DNA from: Candidatus Babelota bacterium
Lineage (GTDB): Bacteria > Babelota > Babeliae > Babelales > JAUPTZ01
DNA: 52,644 bases
NCBI GenBank assembly: GCA_030917815.1
Contig: JAUPTZ010000012.1
Location: 1-52,644, forward strand
Direction: 5' to 3'
Below are positions 34,811 to 42,920 of this stretch, one piece after another. The notes under the pieces are model-generated. The model searched no databases, was not told the DNA's origin, and worked only from the letters and a program-made list of their open reading frames with translations. The translations under genes were made by a program, and so were the position numbers. Position 1 is the first letter of the stretch, and each line of letters begins with the position of its first letter.

Positions 34811-35765
34811 AACTCACACCTTCCATAGGGTTACGAACCCATTTTTTCACAACCATTACCCCGTCCACACCATTAAAAATATCTGCGACCCCAATAGGTA
34901 ACCCAATTGCTTGAAGCATTGCGATATTCACTATGAATATACGATCGTTGGGAATACGAATTACCGGAATTAATCCCATTGGCTTCTTCTCATAAAAAAA
35001 TGCGCTCAAAGCTCGCCCCACTCCATTACCAAACGCATAGAGATTGCCCCCTATTGCACACGAAGCCCCGGCATCAATTGACTCAAAACTATCGGCACAC
35101 AGCAATGCATTCCGCTCCCAGCATAAATAAGCAGCTTCGTGATGCACAGCTCCAGATCCAGCTTCAGGAAGTAAGACTGCATCATGCCGCCTGACCTTGT
35201 CTCTCAACACACGTATTACCTCATCTTTGTCGGTAATTTGCACCGGATCTACCACAATACCTCGTGAGGTAAAGTACTGAACAGTGTCAGCGATACGGTT
35301 ATGAAGAGTATCTTCGGCATTCAATGGCCAATAAGGAAGAATAATCTTGTTAAGATACGGTGAGAGTAACGCCAACTTCTCCGCCACCATTGTAGAAGAT
35401 ACCGGATCTCGCACCACCGCAGTAGCCAGGCCTCCTGGAGCCTCAAAAGACTCAACTAAATTATGTGCAAGCGGATTCGGATCTCCCCCCGTAAATATCG
35501 TGGGATAACCACCAAGCTCATCTAACACCGTTTTTAGGTAGATGCCAGCCCGCAACCCAATAGGCACCAAAACATCATAAGGATCTTTCGATAAAATCAG
35601 TTTCAACACTTTCTCTCGGATAGCTTCTTGCGTTAACGGCATATTTAAGCAGGAAATGCTGAAATCCCTGTTTTCACTGCCAAATCGCCGAATTGAATCG
35701 GCGACGGCACAGTGAAACTGATGGGTAAGTCCAAAAATGACACCAACTTTACACCTTCTTACCAT
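34800..35765 (-). CDS. ABC_sub_bind-type protein, leaderless type B2
   Basis: From the ATG at 35765, set by AGGGAG six bases upstream, the product has 321 residues and no signal peptide or membrane helix (MVRRCKVGVIFGLTHQFHC). It contains the family segments GGYPTIFTGGDPNPLA, EAPGGLATAVVRDP, YLNKIILPYWPL and IRIPNDRIFIVN. B1 at 38997 is its clear paralogue (FHC.VA..IR, ENRDFS, LKTVL.E.GG.PTIF, GLIPV.R.PN.R.F.VN). Without export it cannot act as a periplasmic binding protein in the ordinary way; it may be a cytoplasmic sensor, or reach the envelope with its A partner. A1 overlaps its 3' end. Confidence 0.8.
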   Translation of the reverse strand: MVRRCKVGVIFGLTHQFHCAVADSIRRFGSENRDFSISCLNMPLTQEAIREKVLKLILSKDPYDVLVPIGLRAGIYLKTVLDELGGYPTIFTGGDPNPLAHNLVESFEAPGGLATAVVRDPVSSTMVAEKLALLSPYLNKIILPYWPLNAEDTLHNRIADTVQYFTSRGIVVDPVQITDKDEVIRVLRDKVRRHDAVLLPEAGSGAVHHEAAYLCWERNALLCADSFESIDAGASCAIGGNLYAFGNGVGRALSAFFYEKKPMGLIPVIRIPNDRIFIVNIAMLQAIGLPIGVADIFNGVDGVMVVKKWVRNPMEGVSYGR

Positions 35766-35797
35766 AGCAATCTCCCTGCTATATTTGTCCCTAACGA

Positions 35798-35927
35798 TTA
35801 AACAACCCGCACTCGACCACGCACACATTCCAACGCCGGATCGGCATTAATCTTTACAATAACCGCATCCACATCAATAGTAAGGCCCAGCTCGGTCGCC
35901 CGCTTTTGGTTTATGATGAACTCACGC
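35798..35927 (-). repeat. Shared 3' block of type A genes, copy 2
   Basis: Nearly identical to copy 1 (33761-33890), in the same place relative to the stop codon of A2. Confidence 0.85.
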
Positions 35928-36847
35928 GAAGAACCAAGTCGTACAATCGGTAGCTCACCAGGGCTAGCCTTGTCGTATATAATTTTCTTAACGAGCTCCA
36001 ACGCTGCCTCAGTTGAATATCGTATTTCTAGGGCATACGTAAACAACGCACCTTCAGCAAGTGCATGCTTTATCCCCGAAAAGAATCCCATGTGATATCG
36101 GCGAGCAAGCTTGGCGCAACCAACCATTTGTGTCTCATTCAGCGTGTCATCTTCAAGCGTCATTACGATATCATGACCAAGCAATAATCCTTCAATGCGC
36201 TTTAAGGAATCGGCAAGCCCATCAATACCAACAACAGTGACCAAAATATCGAACGACCGCAAGTAATGTTTTATCGCTTGAGCACGACTTGCAACGGCTC
36301 CGTACCCATCGCCAGTTACATAGAATGGAAGTAGCACCGACCTAACTTTTGGAAGAGCAGCATGCAATAGCCGACCACATAATGATTCATCGGCTGCGGT
36401 CGTAAAAAGACCGGTTACCGTACCGCCAGGATGATCAAGTGAATCTACTAACCCAAGTTCAACCGGCTTATCGGCACCAATAAACACAATCGGAGTATGA
36501 ATCCCTCGTTTTTTAGCAAGCGCCACAAGCACCTGCGCCACCATTCTACCAACCACAACAATGCAGTCAGCTGAGGTGCCAAGCACCGTATCACATATAG
36601 CAGCAGAGCCAAGCTTGTCAGAAGCATCGGGAACCACAAAGGTACGAATCTGCAAAGTATCCTCTGCATGAGCCTTAACCACCTCCATGAAACTTTTATA
36701 TACAACCTCATGCTGAGCCATATTGCCAGCCATTACAAACAAGATGGTTCGCCCATGCCTCGTCATTTCATGAAAATAGAAGAAGCACGCAATCGGTACC
36801 ACCACTACCAAGAGGCCCAACCAAACAAGAATTGCATTCTGCGGCAT
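35798..36847 (-). CDS. ABC_sub_bind-type substrate-binding protein, anchored type A2
   Basis: The 349-residue product begins with a membrane helix (ILVWLGLLVVVVPIACFFYF) and has the type A pattern: SADCIVVVGRMVAQVLVALA, TPIVFIGADKPVELGLVDSL, HPGGTVTGLF, GALFTYALEIRYSTEAALELV and the shared C-terminus. AAAGG before the ATG at 36847 sets the start; a GTG one codon earlier is possible. Its last 130 bases are nearly identical to those of A1 (five differences in about 130), although the proteins differ widely upstream. B2 begins 32 bases after its stop. It probably presents a ligand to the permease at 27966. Confidence 0.85.
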   Translation of the reverse strand: MPQNAILVWLGLLVVVVPIACFFYFHEMTRHGRTILFVMAGNMAQHEVVYKSFMEVVKAHAEDTLQIRTFVVPDASDKLGSAAICDTVLGTSADCIVVVGRMVAQVLVALAKKRGIHTPIVFIGADKPVELGLVDSLDHPGGTVTGLFTTAADESLCGRLLHAALPKVRSVLLPFYVTGDGYGAVASRAQAIKHYLRSFDILVTVVGIDGLADSLKRIEGLLLGHDIVMTLEDDTLNETQMVGCAKLARRYHMGFFSGIKHALAEGALFTYALEIRYSTEAALELVKKIIYDKASPGELPIVRLGSSREFIINQKRATELGLTIDVDAVIVKINADPALECVRGRVRVV

Positions 36848-36865
36848 CACATACCTTTCAAATCA

Positions 36866-36995
36866 TTAAACAACCCGCACTCGACCACGCACACATTCCA
36901 ACGCCGGATCGGCATTAATCTTTTCAATAACCGCATCCACATCAATAGTGAGCCCAAGTTCAGCCGCCCGCTTTTGATTAATAATGAATTCACGT
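36866..36995 (-). repeat. Shared 3' block of type A genes, copy 3
   Basis: Nearly identical to copy 2 over its first 85 bases or so, with more synonymous changes beyond; end of A3. Confidence 0.8.
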
Positions 36996-37918
36996 GAAGA
37001 GGTATGACATATAACTGGCATAGCACTCGGACAAGCATTCGCATACAAAATTTGCTCTACCTGCTCAAAAGCGGCTGCAACAACATGGCTCAACTCATGT
37101 GCGTAGGCAAAGAGTGCCCCTTCGCAATAAGCATCGATAACCGCCGGAAAAAAGGCGATATCATATCTGCGTGCAAGCCGCGCAAGCCCTACCATGTGCA
37201 GGTCATTAAGACCATCACCTTCCAACGTCATCATTACCTCATACCCTGCTAATATTCCCTCAATGCGCCTAAGAGCGTCATTAAGATTATCAAGAGGCAG
37301 TGGTGTAATATTGATACCAACAGACTTACCATATTCTCGCGCCGCATCCAGCTTGGCCACTGTTTCTTCACTAGCACCCTGTGCCACATAAAATGGCAGA
37401 AGAACAGACTTAGCCGTCGGGTATGCACTATGCAAGAGCCGTACCGGCAGTGCACCATCAAGCGCTCCACAAATTACGCCGGTCGCATTACCTCCCGGCT
37501 GCTCTAGAGATGCCACCAATCCAAGCTCCACCGGAGCTTGTGCACCTATAAAGATAATAGAAATCGATTTCTCTCTTTTAACCGCGGTATTCACTAACAC
37601 CTGCGCCAAAGTCCGTCCAACCACCACAACACAGGCTGATGGCTCATTAACGGCTCGCTCACATACTGCGCTAATGGCGACCATGTCGGTAGGATCAGAA
37701 ATAGAAAGCGCCTTTACCTCAACCCCCTTATCTGCCAAACCCCGAGCTTGCGCAAAGAAGTAGTCACGAACTTTTTCGTGCAATGATATGGTGCTAGCAC
37801 TGACAAACAAAACGGTATGAGTATTATTACGAGCTACCATAAAAATCCTGCTCACTCCGATTGCCACTGCACATATGAGCACTAAACCTAGAAAATAATG
37901 CATAATTTTACTGTACAT
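36866..37918 (-). CDS. ABC_sub_bind-type substrate-binding protein, anchored type A3
   Basis: The product has 350 residues from the ATG at 37918 (AAGGTGG five bases upstream); a longer frame to 37966 reads through the end of A4 out of frame and is rejected. An N-terminal membrane helix (MHYFLGLVLICAVAIGVSRI) is followed by type A segments SACVVVVGRTLAQVLVNTAV, IFIGAQAPVELGLVASL, QPGGNATGVI and EGALFAYAHELSHVVAAA. It is the most divergent of the four A proteins in its middle part, which should change ligand preference. The C-terminal 45 residues are shared with the other A proteins almost unchanged. Confidence 0.84.
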   Translation of the reverse strand: MYSKIMHYFLGLVLICAVAIGVSRIFMVARNNTHTVLFVSASTISLHEKVRDYFFAQARGLADKGVEVKALSISDPTDMVAISAVCERAVNEPSACVVVVGRTLAQVLVNTAVKREKSISIIFIGAQAPVELGLVASLEQPGGNATGVICGALDGALPVRLLHSAYPTAKSVLLPFYVAQGASEETVAKLDAAREYGKSVGINITPLPLDNLNDALRRIEGILAGYEVMMTLEGDGLNDLHMVGLARLARRYDIAFFPAVIDAYCEGALFAYAHELSHVVAAAFEQVEQILYANACPSAMPVICHTSSREFIINQKRAAELGLTIDVDAVIEKINADPALECVRGRVRVV

Positions 37919-37935
37919 AAGCGCCACCTTGAAAA

Positions 37936-38065
37936 CTAAACAACCCGCACTCGACCCCGCACGCATTCAAGATCAGGGTCGACATTAATTTTTTCAATAA
38001 CCGCATCCACATCAATGGTGAGGCCAAGCTCGGCCGCTCGTTTTTGGTTGATGATGAATTCGCGA
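37936..38065 (-). repeat. Shared 3' block of type A genes, copy 4
   Basis: The most diverged copy, at the end of A4; it encodes INVDPDLECVRGRVRVV where the others have INADPALECVRGRVRVV or nearly so. Confidence 0.75.
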
Positions 38066-38985
38066 GAGGAAGCAAGAGAAACGACTTGCATAGTGCTTGG
38101 ATGAGCACCATAATAGAGAATCTGCTTTACTAGTTCAAAGGCTGCATTAGCTACATAACGGGGCTCAACTGCGTAAGTAAACAACGCACCTTCTGCAAGA
38201 GCCCATTTATATCCAGAGAAAAACCCAATATCTCGCTTGTAAGCAAGCCGTGCCAACCCTTGATAGATTGATCCATTTAGGTCATCGCCTTCCAAGGTTA
38301 GTAACATATCATGCCGCGAAAGAAGCCCCTGAATACGCTTGAGCGCGTCAGCGGGAGTATCAAGCGCCGCAATATCTACCCTAACCCCTCGTGCTTCAAG
38401 ATACTGCTTCACTTCAGTGGCGCGACTTTGTACTGCACCATCAATATCATTAATAACAGAATACGGTAGTAATACCGAGTGTACCTGCGGACAGACTAGA
38501 CGCAACAACATTCCACAACGAAACCCGTCAAGTCCGGCGGTAAATACTCCGGTAGCATCACCACCAGGATGCTCAAGAGACTGCACCATGCCTAACTCAA
38601 CAGGTCTTTCTACGGCAAGAAAAATAATAGGCGTATGAATCTTTTTTCGCATTGCTAAATGAACTAGTAATTGCGACATATTCCTACCTACCACCACAAT
38701 ACAATCGGCTGCTGTACCAAGGGCTGTTTCACACACTGCGGCAATAGCAATCTTATCGGTAGCATTTGGGGCCGAAAGTAATTTCACTGAAAGCCGAGCA
38801 TCTCTATGCTCTTGCACAGCCTCCATAAAATAATTCCGAGCAATTTCATGATACGCAACAGTATTAGCATACAGAAGCAGTACATTAAACACACGGCTCG
38901 GTTGCTTGCTACCAACATAGAGTAAGCAGGCAGCAACAACCAGAGCACTCATCCCTCCCAAGAAAACCTTAAATCCGTACAGCAC
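37936..38985 (-). CDS. ABC_sub_bind-type substrate-binding protein, anchored type A4
   Basis: The 349-residue protein starts at a GTG at 38985 with AGGGAG seven bases upstream. It has a membrane helix at 8-24 (FLGGMSALVVAACLLYVG) and type A segments AADCIVVVGRNMSQLLVHLA, TPIIFLAVERPVELGMVQSL, HPGGDATGVF and ALAEGALFTYAVEPRYVANA. Its 3' end carries more differences from the shared block than A1-A3 do. The B1 gene ends 11 bases upstream, so B1-A4 mirrors the B2-A1 pair, as if one pair had been duplicated. Confidence 0.84.
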   Translation of the reverse strand: MLYGFKVFLGGMSALVVAACLLYVGSKQPSRVFNVLLLYANTVAYHEIARNYFMEAVQEHRDARLSVKLLSAPNATDKIAIAAVCETALGTAADCIVVVGRNMSQLLVHLAMRKKIHTPIIFLAVERPVELGMVQSLEHPGGDATGVFTAGLDGFRCGMLLRLVCPQVHSVLLPYSVINDIDGAVQSRATEVKQYLEARGVRVDIAALDTPADALKRIQGLLSRHDMLLTLEGDDLNGSIYQGLARLAYKRDIGFFSGYKWALAEGALFTYAVEPRYVANAAFELVKQILYYGAHPSTMQVVSLASSREFIINQKRAAELGLTIDVDAVIEKINVDPDLECVRGRVRVV

Positions 38986-38996
38986 AAATACACTCC

Positions 38997-39944
38997 CTAC
39001 CTTCTCATAGGATTAGAAACCCAATTTTTCACAATCAAAACACCATCCATGTCTCTAAATACCTCAAGCGCTTCATCAGGAAGACCAATCATTCGAAACA
39101 TAACCGTATTAACCACAAAAACTCTGTTATTGGGAAGGCGCACCACAGGAATCAATCCCATCGGCACTTTATCGTACCAAAATGAAGCCAGTATCCTCAT
39201 AACCCCCTCAGCAAATGGATACAAATCTCCACCTAATGCGCAACTCGCACCCAATGTCATAGCCTCAAGATTATCTGCACATAAGAGAACATCACGATCT
39301 TGGCATAGATAAGCAATCTCAGGCATAAGCCCACCAGTTATATTCCCCTCAAGAAGCAATACAACATCATGCCGAGAAATCGTCTGGCTCAAAGCCTCTA
39401 ACGCCCCCTCAGCGGTATCAACAGGAATAGGTTTTACGTTAATTTTGCAGGCTCTTAAAAATTTAATGACCTCAACTACTTGCCTGCTTAAATTACCCGC
39501 CTCACCAAGAGGCCAATAGGGAACAACCACATTCTTAATATAAGGCCCAATCAATGCTAATTTTTCGGCCACAGCGAGATTTGACTGCGGCTCTCTCACA
39601 ACAGCAGAAACAGTCCCTCCTGGCACTTCCAACGAATCTATCAAATTAAGGGCCAATGGATCACGAACACCAACAAAGATTGTTGGGTGGCCGCCAATTT
39701 CATTCAGTACTGTTTTTAGTGCAACCGCCCCTCGTTGGCCAATCGCAATAAAAACATCATGCGGATTTGAAGATAATACCGGCTTCAACACTTGCGAGCG
39801 AATAGAATCCTCTGTCAGAGACGAACTCAAGCAGGTAAAACTAAAATCACGATTCTCACCGAGCATAAGACGAATTGCATTCGCCACAGTGCAATGAAAT
39901 CTATCACTCACCCCTAGCAGCACACCAACCCTACATTTTCTCAT
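38997..39944 (-). CDS. ABC_sub_bind-type protein, leaderless type B1
   Basis: The 315-residue product (MRKCRVGVLLGVSDRFHC) has no signal peptide. AGGGG five bases before the ATG at 39944 sets the start. Family segments include GHPTIFVGVRDPLALNLIDS, LEVPGGTVSAVVREP, YIKNVVVPYWPLG, and VVRLPNNRVFVVNTVMFRMIGLP near the C-terminus. It lacks the C-terminal block of the A proteins and ends in VKNWVSNPMRR, close to B2's VKKWVRNPM. As with B2, its place of action is unclear. The type C gene ends eight bases upstream, so it is in the same transcript. Confidence 0.82.
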   Translation of the reverse strand: MRKCRVGVLLGVSDRFHCTVANAIRLMLGENRDFSFTCLSSSLTEDSIRSQVLKPVLSSNPHDVFIAIGQRGAVALKTVLNEIGGHPTIFVGVRDPLALNLIDSLEVPGGTVSAVVREPQSNLAVAEKLALIGPYIKNVVVPYWPLGEAGNLSRQVVEVIKFLRACKINVKPIPVDTAEGALEALSQTISRHDVVLLLEGNITGGLMPEIAYLCQDRDVLLCADNLEAMTLGASCALGGDLYPFAEGVMRILASFWYDKVPMGLIPVVRLPNNRVFVVNTVMFRMIGLPDEALEVFRDMDGVLIVKNWVSNPMRR

Positions 39945-39952
39945 GTCAGCCC

Positions 39953-41023
39953 CTAATATTCGGTTATATCTTTATCAAATACCGATCTCATCCGCAGCAA
40001 CGCCGAAAGCTCATCACTTATCTTAAGTCCCTGCTCTCGCATAGCATCAAAATTGTAATGCAATCCAAACTGTTGCGGGATACGTATCGGCGCCGATAAA
40101 TAAATATTTCTGAGTAGAATCACATCGGCCATGAGGCTCAAGAGCGGTGGTGAAAAAGAGGCCCCGGTAACCCCCGCACCAATCGCAGCTCCATCAAGAA
40201 CTGAATCAAGCTCAGAAGAACACAAAATAACCTCATACTTTTTACAGATGGCGCGCACCGATTTAATGTGAGCATGAGCACTCGGTTGATTAAACAACAT
40301 AAAGACTTCGGCTTCTTGTGCACATTTTTCTAGCTCGATAAGGCGAGGATCATCAGCGGTCCAATAGTGCTTAATAACTTTAATGCCGGCCTCATTGAAA
40401 CACTGCTGCAACGCTCTGTGCTCCATCGAATAGGCAACATCATCGTCACACAGATCATCTTCATCTTCAATCAAGAAGCACACCTTGGCCACGTCGGGAA
40501 GCAAAGCCCGTGCTGCATGGAGATACTCAGTAGGATTAGTCGGCTTAGAAAAAACACCACTCAGCGGACAATTGCGTCTGCGAGTGGTGAGCGGAAGTTC
40601 TAACGAAACAGGAACATTAGGAATGCAGTATAATTGTGGAACAGTACATCCGGCCATCTCTCGAATCGTATGTATCATATTCGATTCCCATTCGCCGGTT
40701 GTAATGATAAATGAGTACTCATTCATATCAAGACAGCGATTCAGGTCAAGATCATCACAAATCTGCTCTTCAACCTCAAGACGAGTGCCATAAATCATCT
40801 TTTTCTCAAAGGTCACGTTAATACCAGGAAACAAATCGGGAAAGGCCTGCTTCATATGCATCTCTAAGCGACCGGCCCATCGTTCATGGGGGCTTGAGTG
40901 AAGTATCAGCACGCGAACATCAAGCGATCGTTCGGCCAGTGCCCTATGCATCACATAATCAAAGCTGCTTTTATCAGCGCGGAACTGCTCAAGTTCTTCT
41001 AGTAGCAGTGGTGTGTTATTCAT
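39953..41023 (-). CDS. Divergent ABC_sub_bind-like protein, type C
   Basis: The 356-residue protein is the first gene of the seven-gene array. It has no signal peptide and an N-terminal extension (about 1-35) that is not shared with A or B proteins. Periplasmic-binding-like segments are LDVRVLILHSSPHERWAGRL, YSFIITTGEWESNMIHTI, PQLYCIPNVP, PLSGVFSKPTNPTEYLHAA and a C-terminal LHYNFDAMREQGLKISDELSA that echoes the final helix of the family. It carries an acidic loop (EDEDDLCDDD). AGGA six to seven bases upstream supports the ATG at 41023. Membership is inferred from pattern and position; it could be a regulatory relative. Confidence 0.65.
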   Translation of the reverse strand: MNNTPLLLEELEQFRADKSSFDYVMHRALAERSLDVRVLILHSSPHERWAGRLEMHMKQAFPDLFPGINVTFEKKMIYGTRLEVEEQICDDLDLNRCLDMNEYSFIITTGEWESNMIHTIREMAGCTVPQLYCIPNVPVSLELPLTTRRRNCPLSGVFSKPTNPTEYLHAARALLPDVAKVCFLIEDEDDLCDDDVAYSMEHRALQQCFNEAGIKVIKHYWTADDPRLIELEKCAQEAEVFMLFNQPSAHAHIKSVRAICKKYEVILCSSELDSVLDGAAIGAGVTGASFSPPLLSLMADVILLRNIYLSAPIRIPQQFGLHYNFDAMREQGLKISDELSALLRMRSVFDKDITEY

Positions 41024-41080
41024 ATCACATCCTATGGGGTTAATGTATCTAAGAATTAAACAAACAAAATAAGAACATGC

Positions 41081-41096
41081 CAGTTATATCTAACTG
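41081..41096. promoter_or_regulatory. Dyad upstream of the substrate-binding array, possible operator
   Basis: CAGTTA-TATC-TAACTG is a 16-base imperfect palindrome 58 bases before the first gene of the array (41023), in the only long gap (41024-41234) on that side. A TATAAC hexamer overlaps it on the minus strand. It could bind a repressor that senses the transported ligand. The rest of the gap shows a GGCAC/GTGCC hairpin (41174-41188), which may belong to the end of the neighbouring holA-like gene. Confidence 0.35.
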
Positions 41097-41234
41097 ACAT
41101 CGGTCATTGCAGCATAAAAAGAATAGTTGTGCAAATTTTAACCACAAAAAAGATTGGTTTTAATAGGCGTTTTGGCACTCAATGTGCCGGCATGATACAG
41201 GATGTTTTTTCAATCACACTACTACCAGGTAGTT

Positions 41235-42188
41235 TTACGCAATAAACCCAGTCACCAGCTCGTGGGTACTCAAAAACGAGCCTTGCTTAAGGCTGGTATC
41301 AAAAAACGCTACCCGTTCATACTGCGCACGCAATGTTGCCAGGTCGCACTGCTGCCACCCACTCTGCATAAAGGAGGCCGGCAGGCGATAGCCCATACTC
41401 CGCGCACGGGTTTGTTGTCCCCGCTTCATATACCAGCATACCCAATAGGCACGCCAGAGCTGTTCGGCCCAGAAGCTAACCCAAAACATATCGCCGTAGG
41501 CCGGTGCGCGAACCTGCCACACATCAAGAAACTGCGGCCACTCTTTTTTAAAGAAAAGATCGGCAAGCTGGGTAAGCGAAAGCTCTTCCGGTAATAAGCG
41601 CTCAAGAAAATCGGTCGTTTCCTGTGGTGAACGCATCGGCACATATTCGGCGTGCCAGAGAAGTGAGACCGCCGCATCAAGCGGCACTGTAGCCTTGGCC
41701 CCTGAGAGCGAGCAGGCCGCTACTACTTTGGCACTTCGTTCAAAACCGAGAAATCGGGCACAGGCACCAATCTCCTGCATCGACATCTGACTTGCTACCA
41801 CCGTGCGACGGCAGGTACCAAAATCACTCACCTGATCTTCATGAGCCACTAACCAAATCGCGTGCGGACCGGTATAATTTTTGAGAAAAGTGATTACCAG
41901 CTGCCGAACCTTTTGAGTTTTTGTCGTTGGCGCCGGCAGAACCCCCCAGTACACCTGAGAGTTGCCTAAAAATGATTGCGAAAGCTCTCCGCTCCATTGC
42001 GCAAAATCACCGGCATTTGCCGGTAAATTCATAATCTTGTGTGTTGCCGCACCGTTGGTGCTAGAACCTTGTCGCAGGCGAAATTGATACCAAAAGAGTG
42101 AGCTTTGTTCCGGATCACATACAATAAGAGAGAAACCAGGGGTTGCCCAGCTCGCCGCAATTGATTGTAAGGCACTACTTTGATTCAC
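41235..42188 (-). CDS. holA: Probable DNA polymerase III delta subunit
   Basis: Delta opens the sliding clamp as part of the clamp loader. The 317-residue product is weakly conserved but has the expected order: an N-terminal segment with FSLIVCDPEQSSLFWYQFRL, a middle region with GPHAIWLVAHEDQVSDFG, ACARFLGFERSAK, and a C-terminal helical domain (QLADLFFKKEWPQFLDVWQV; QCDLATLRAQYERVAFFDTS, LKQG) like the HolA C-terminal helix bundle. The start is a GTG at 42188 with AAGGGG upstream. It follows rph after ten bases, so it is the last gene of the pnp-rph transcript. The call is by pattern only and could be wrong. Confidence 0.55.
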   Translation of the reverse strand: MNQSSALQSIAASWATPGFSLIVCDPEQSSLFWYQFRLRQGSSTNGAATHKIMNLPANAGDFAQWSGELSQSFLGNSQVYWGVLPAPTTKTQKVRQLVITFLKNYTGPHAIWLVAHEDQVSDFGTCRRTVVASQMSMQEIGACARFLGFERSAKVVAACSLSGAKATVPLDAAVSLLWHAEYVPMRSPQETTDFLERLLPEELSLTQLADLFFKKEWPQFLDVWQVRAPAYGDMFWVSFWAEQLWRAYWVCWYMKRGQQTRARSMGYRLPASFMQSGWQQCDLATLRAQYERVAFFDTSLKQGSFLSTHELVTGFIA

Positions 42189-42198
42189 CTCAGACCCC

Positions 42199-42918
42199 TT
42201 ACAGTAAGAAGAGCTCCTGCATAGCCACCGCGGTCATCTCTTTAAGATTCACTAACGAATCCCATGGCAACGGTCTATGTTCACCGGTTGCTTGCACTTC
42301 AACAACATCCCCTTCTGCCGTCAACACAAAGGTCACATCGGCAGCGGCACTATTATCTTCTTTTTGCGTCAAATCAACCATGAGCTGATTAGCCACATGT
42401 CCTGCCGATAACGCCGCAATAGGACGCATTTTTACTTTAGCCGGTACACGCCCTTGCGCTTGCCATTCAACAAGTGCTCGCTGCAATGCGTAACTTGCTG
42501 CGGTGATACAAGCGGCTCGCGTACCACCATCGGCCTGCAATACGTCACAGTCGATAGTAATAGTCCGCTCGCCAATATCTTTAAAATTAATAATGCTTCG
42601 TAGCGATCGACCAATAAGCCGGGCAATCTCCACGCTACGGCCATTCTTTTTCCCGGAATCACCGTCACGTGGCGTACGAGAACGAGTCGCCGTTGGCAAC
42701 ATAGCATACTCGGCCGTTAACCAACCGTTACCGCTGTTGCGCAGAAAAAAGGGCACCCCTTCTTGTAACGTCACCGCTACCAATACTTTCGTGTCCCCAA
42801 TACTCAGCAGCACCGAACAATCGGCATAGCCAAACGGATTATAGACCAACGAAAGCGGCCGCACCTGAGTACAGGTGCGGCCATCATTACGAACAAATTG
42901 CTTTGTTGTGGTATTCAT
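42199..42918 (-). CDS. rph: Ribonuclease PH
   Basis: RNase PH trims the 3' ends of tRNA precursors using phosphate. The 239-residue product has the usual length and features: NDGRTCTQVRPLS, TAEYAMLPTATRSRTPRD, SGKKNGRSVEIARLIGRSLR, and DCDVLQADGGTRAACITAA with the catalytic aspartate region (DLTQKEDNSAAADV near 190). It lies two bases after pnp, so both phosphate-dependent RNases are made from one transcript. The tRNA genes in this window encode CCA, which fits a need for precise 3' trimming. Confidence 0.96.
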   Translation of the reverse strand: MNTTTKQFVRNDGRTCTQVRPLSLVYNPFGYADCSVLLSIGDTKVLVAVTLQEGVPFFLRNSGNGWLTAEYAMLPTATRSRTPRDGDSGKKNGRSVEIARLIGRSLRSIINFKDIGERTITIDCDVLQADGGTRAACITAASYALQRALVEWQAQGRVPAKVKMRPIAALSAGHVANQLMVDLTQKEDNSAAADVTFVLTAEGDVVEVQATGEHRPLPWDSLVNLKEMTAVAMQELFLL

Positions 42919-42920
42919 AC

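Noticed and set aside
33761-41023. CRISPR-like or satellite repeat explanation for the recurrent 130-base block
   Set aside because: The copies are about 1 to 2 kb apart and each encodes the in-frame C-terminus of a paralogous gene.
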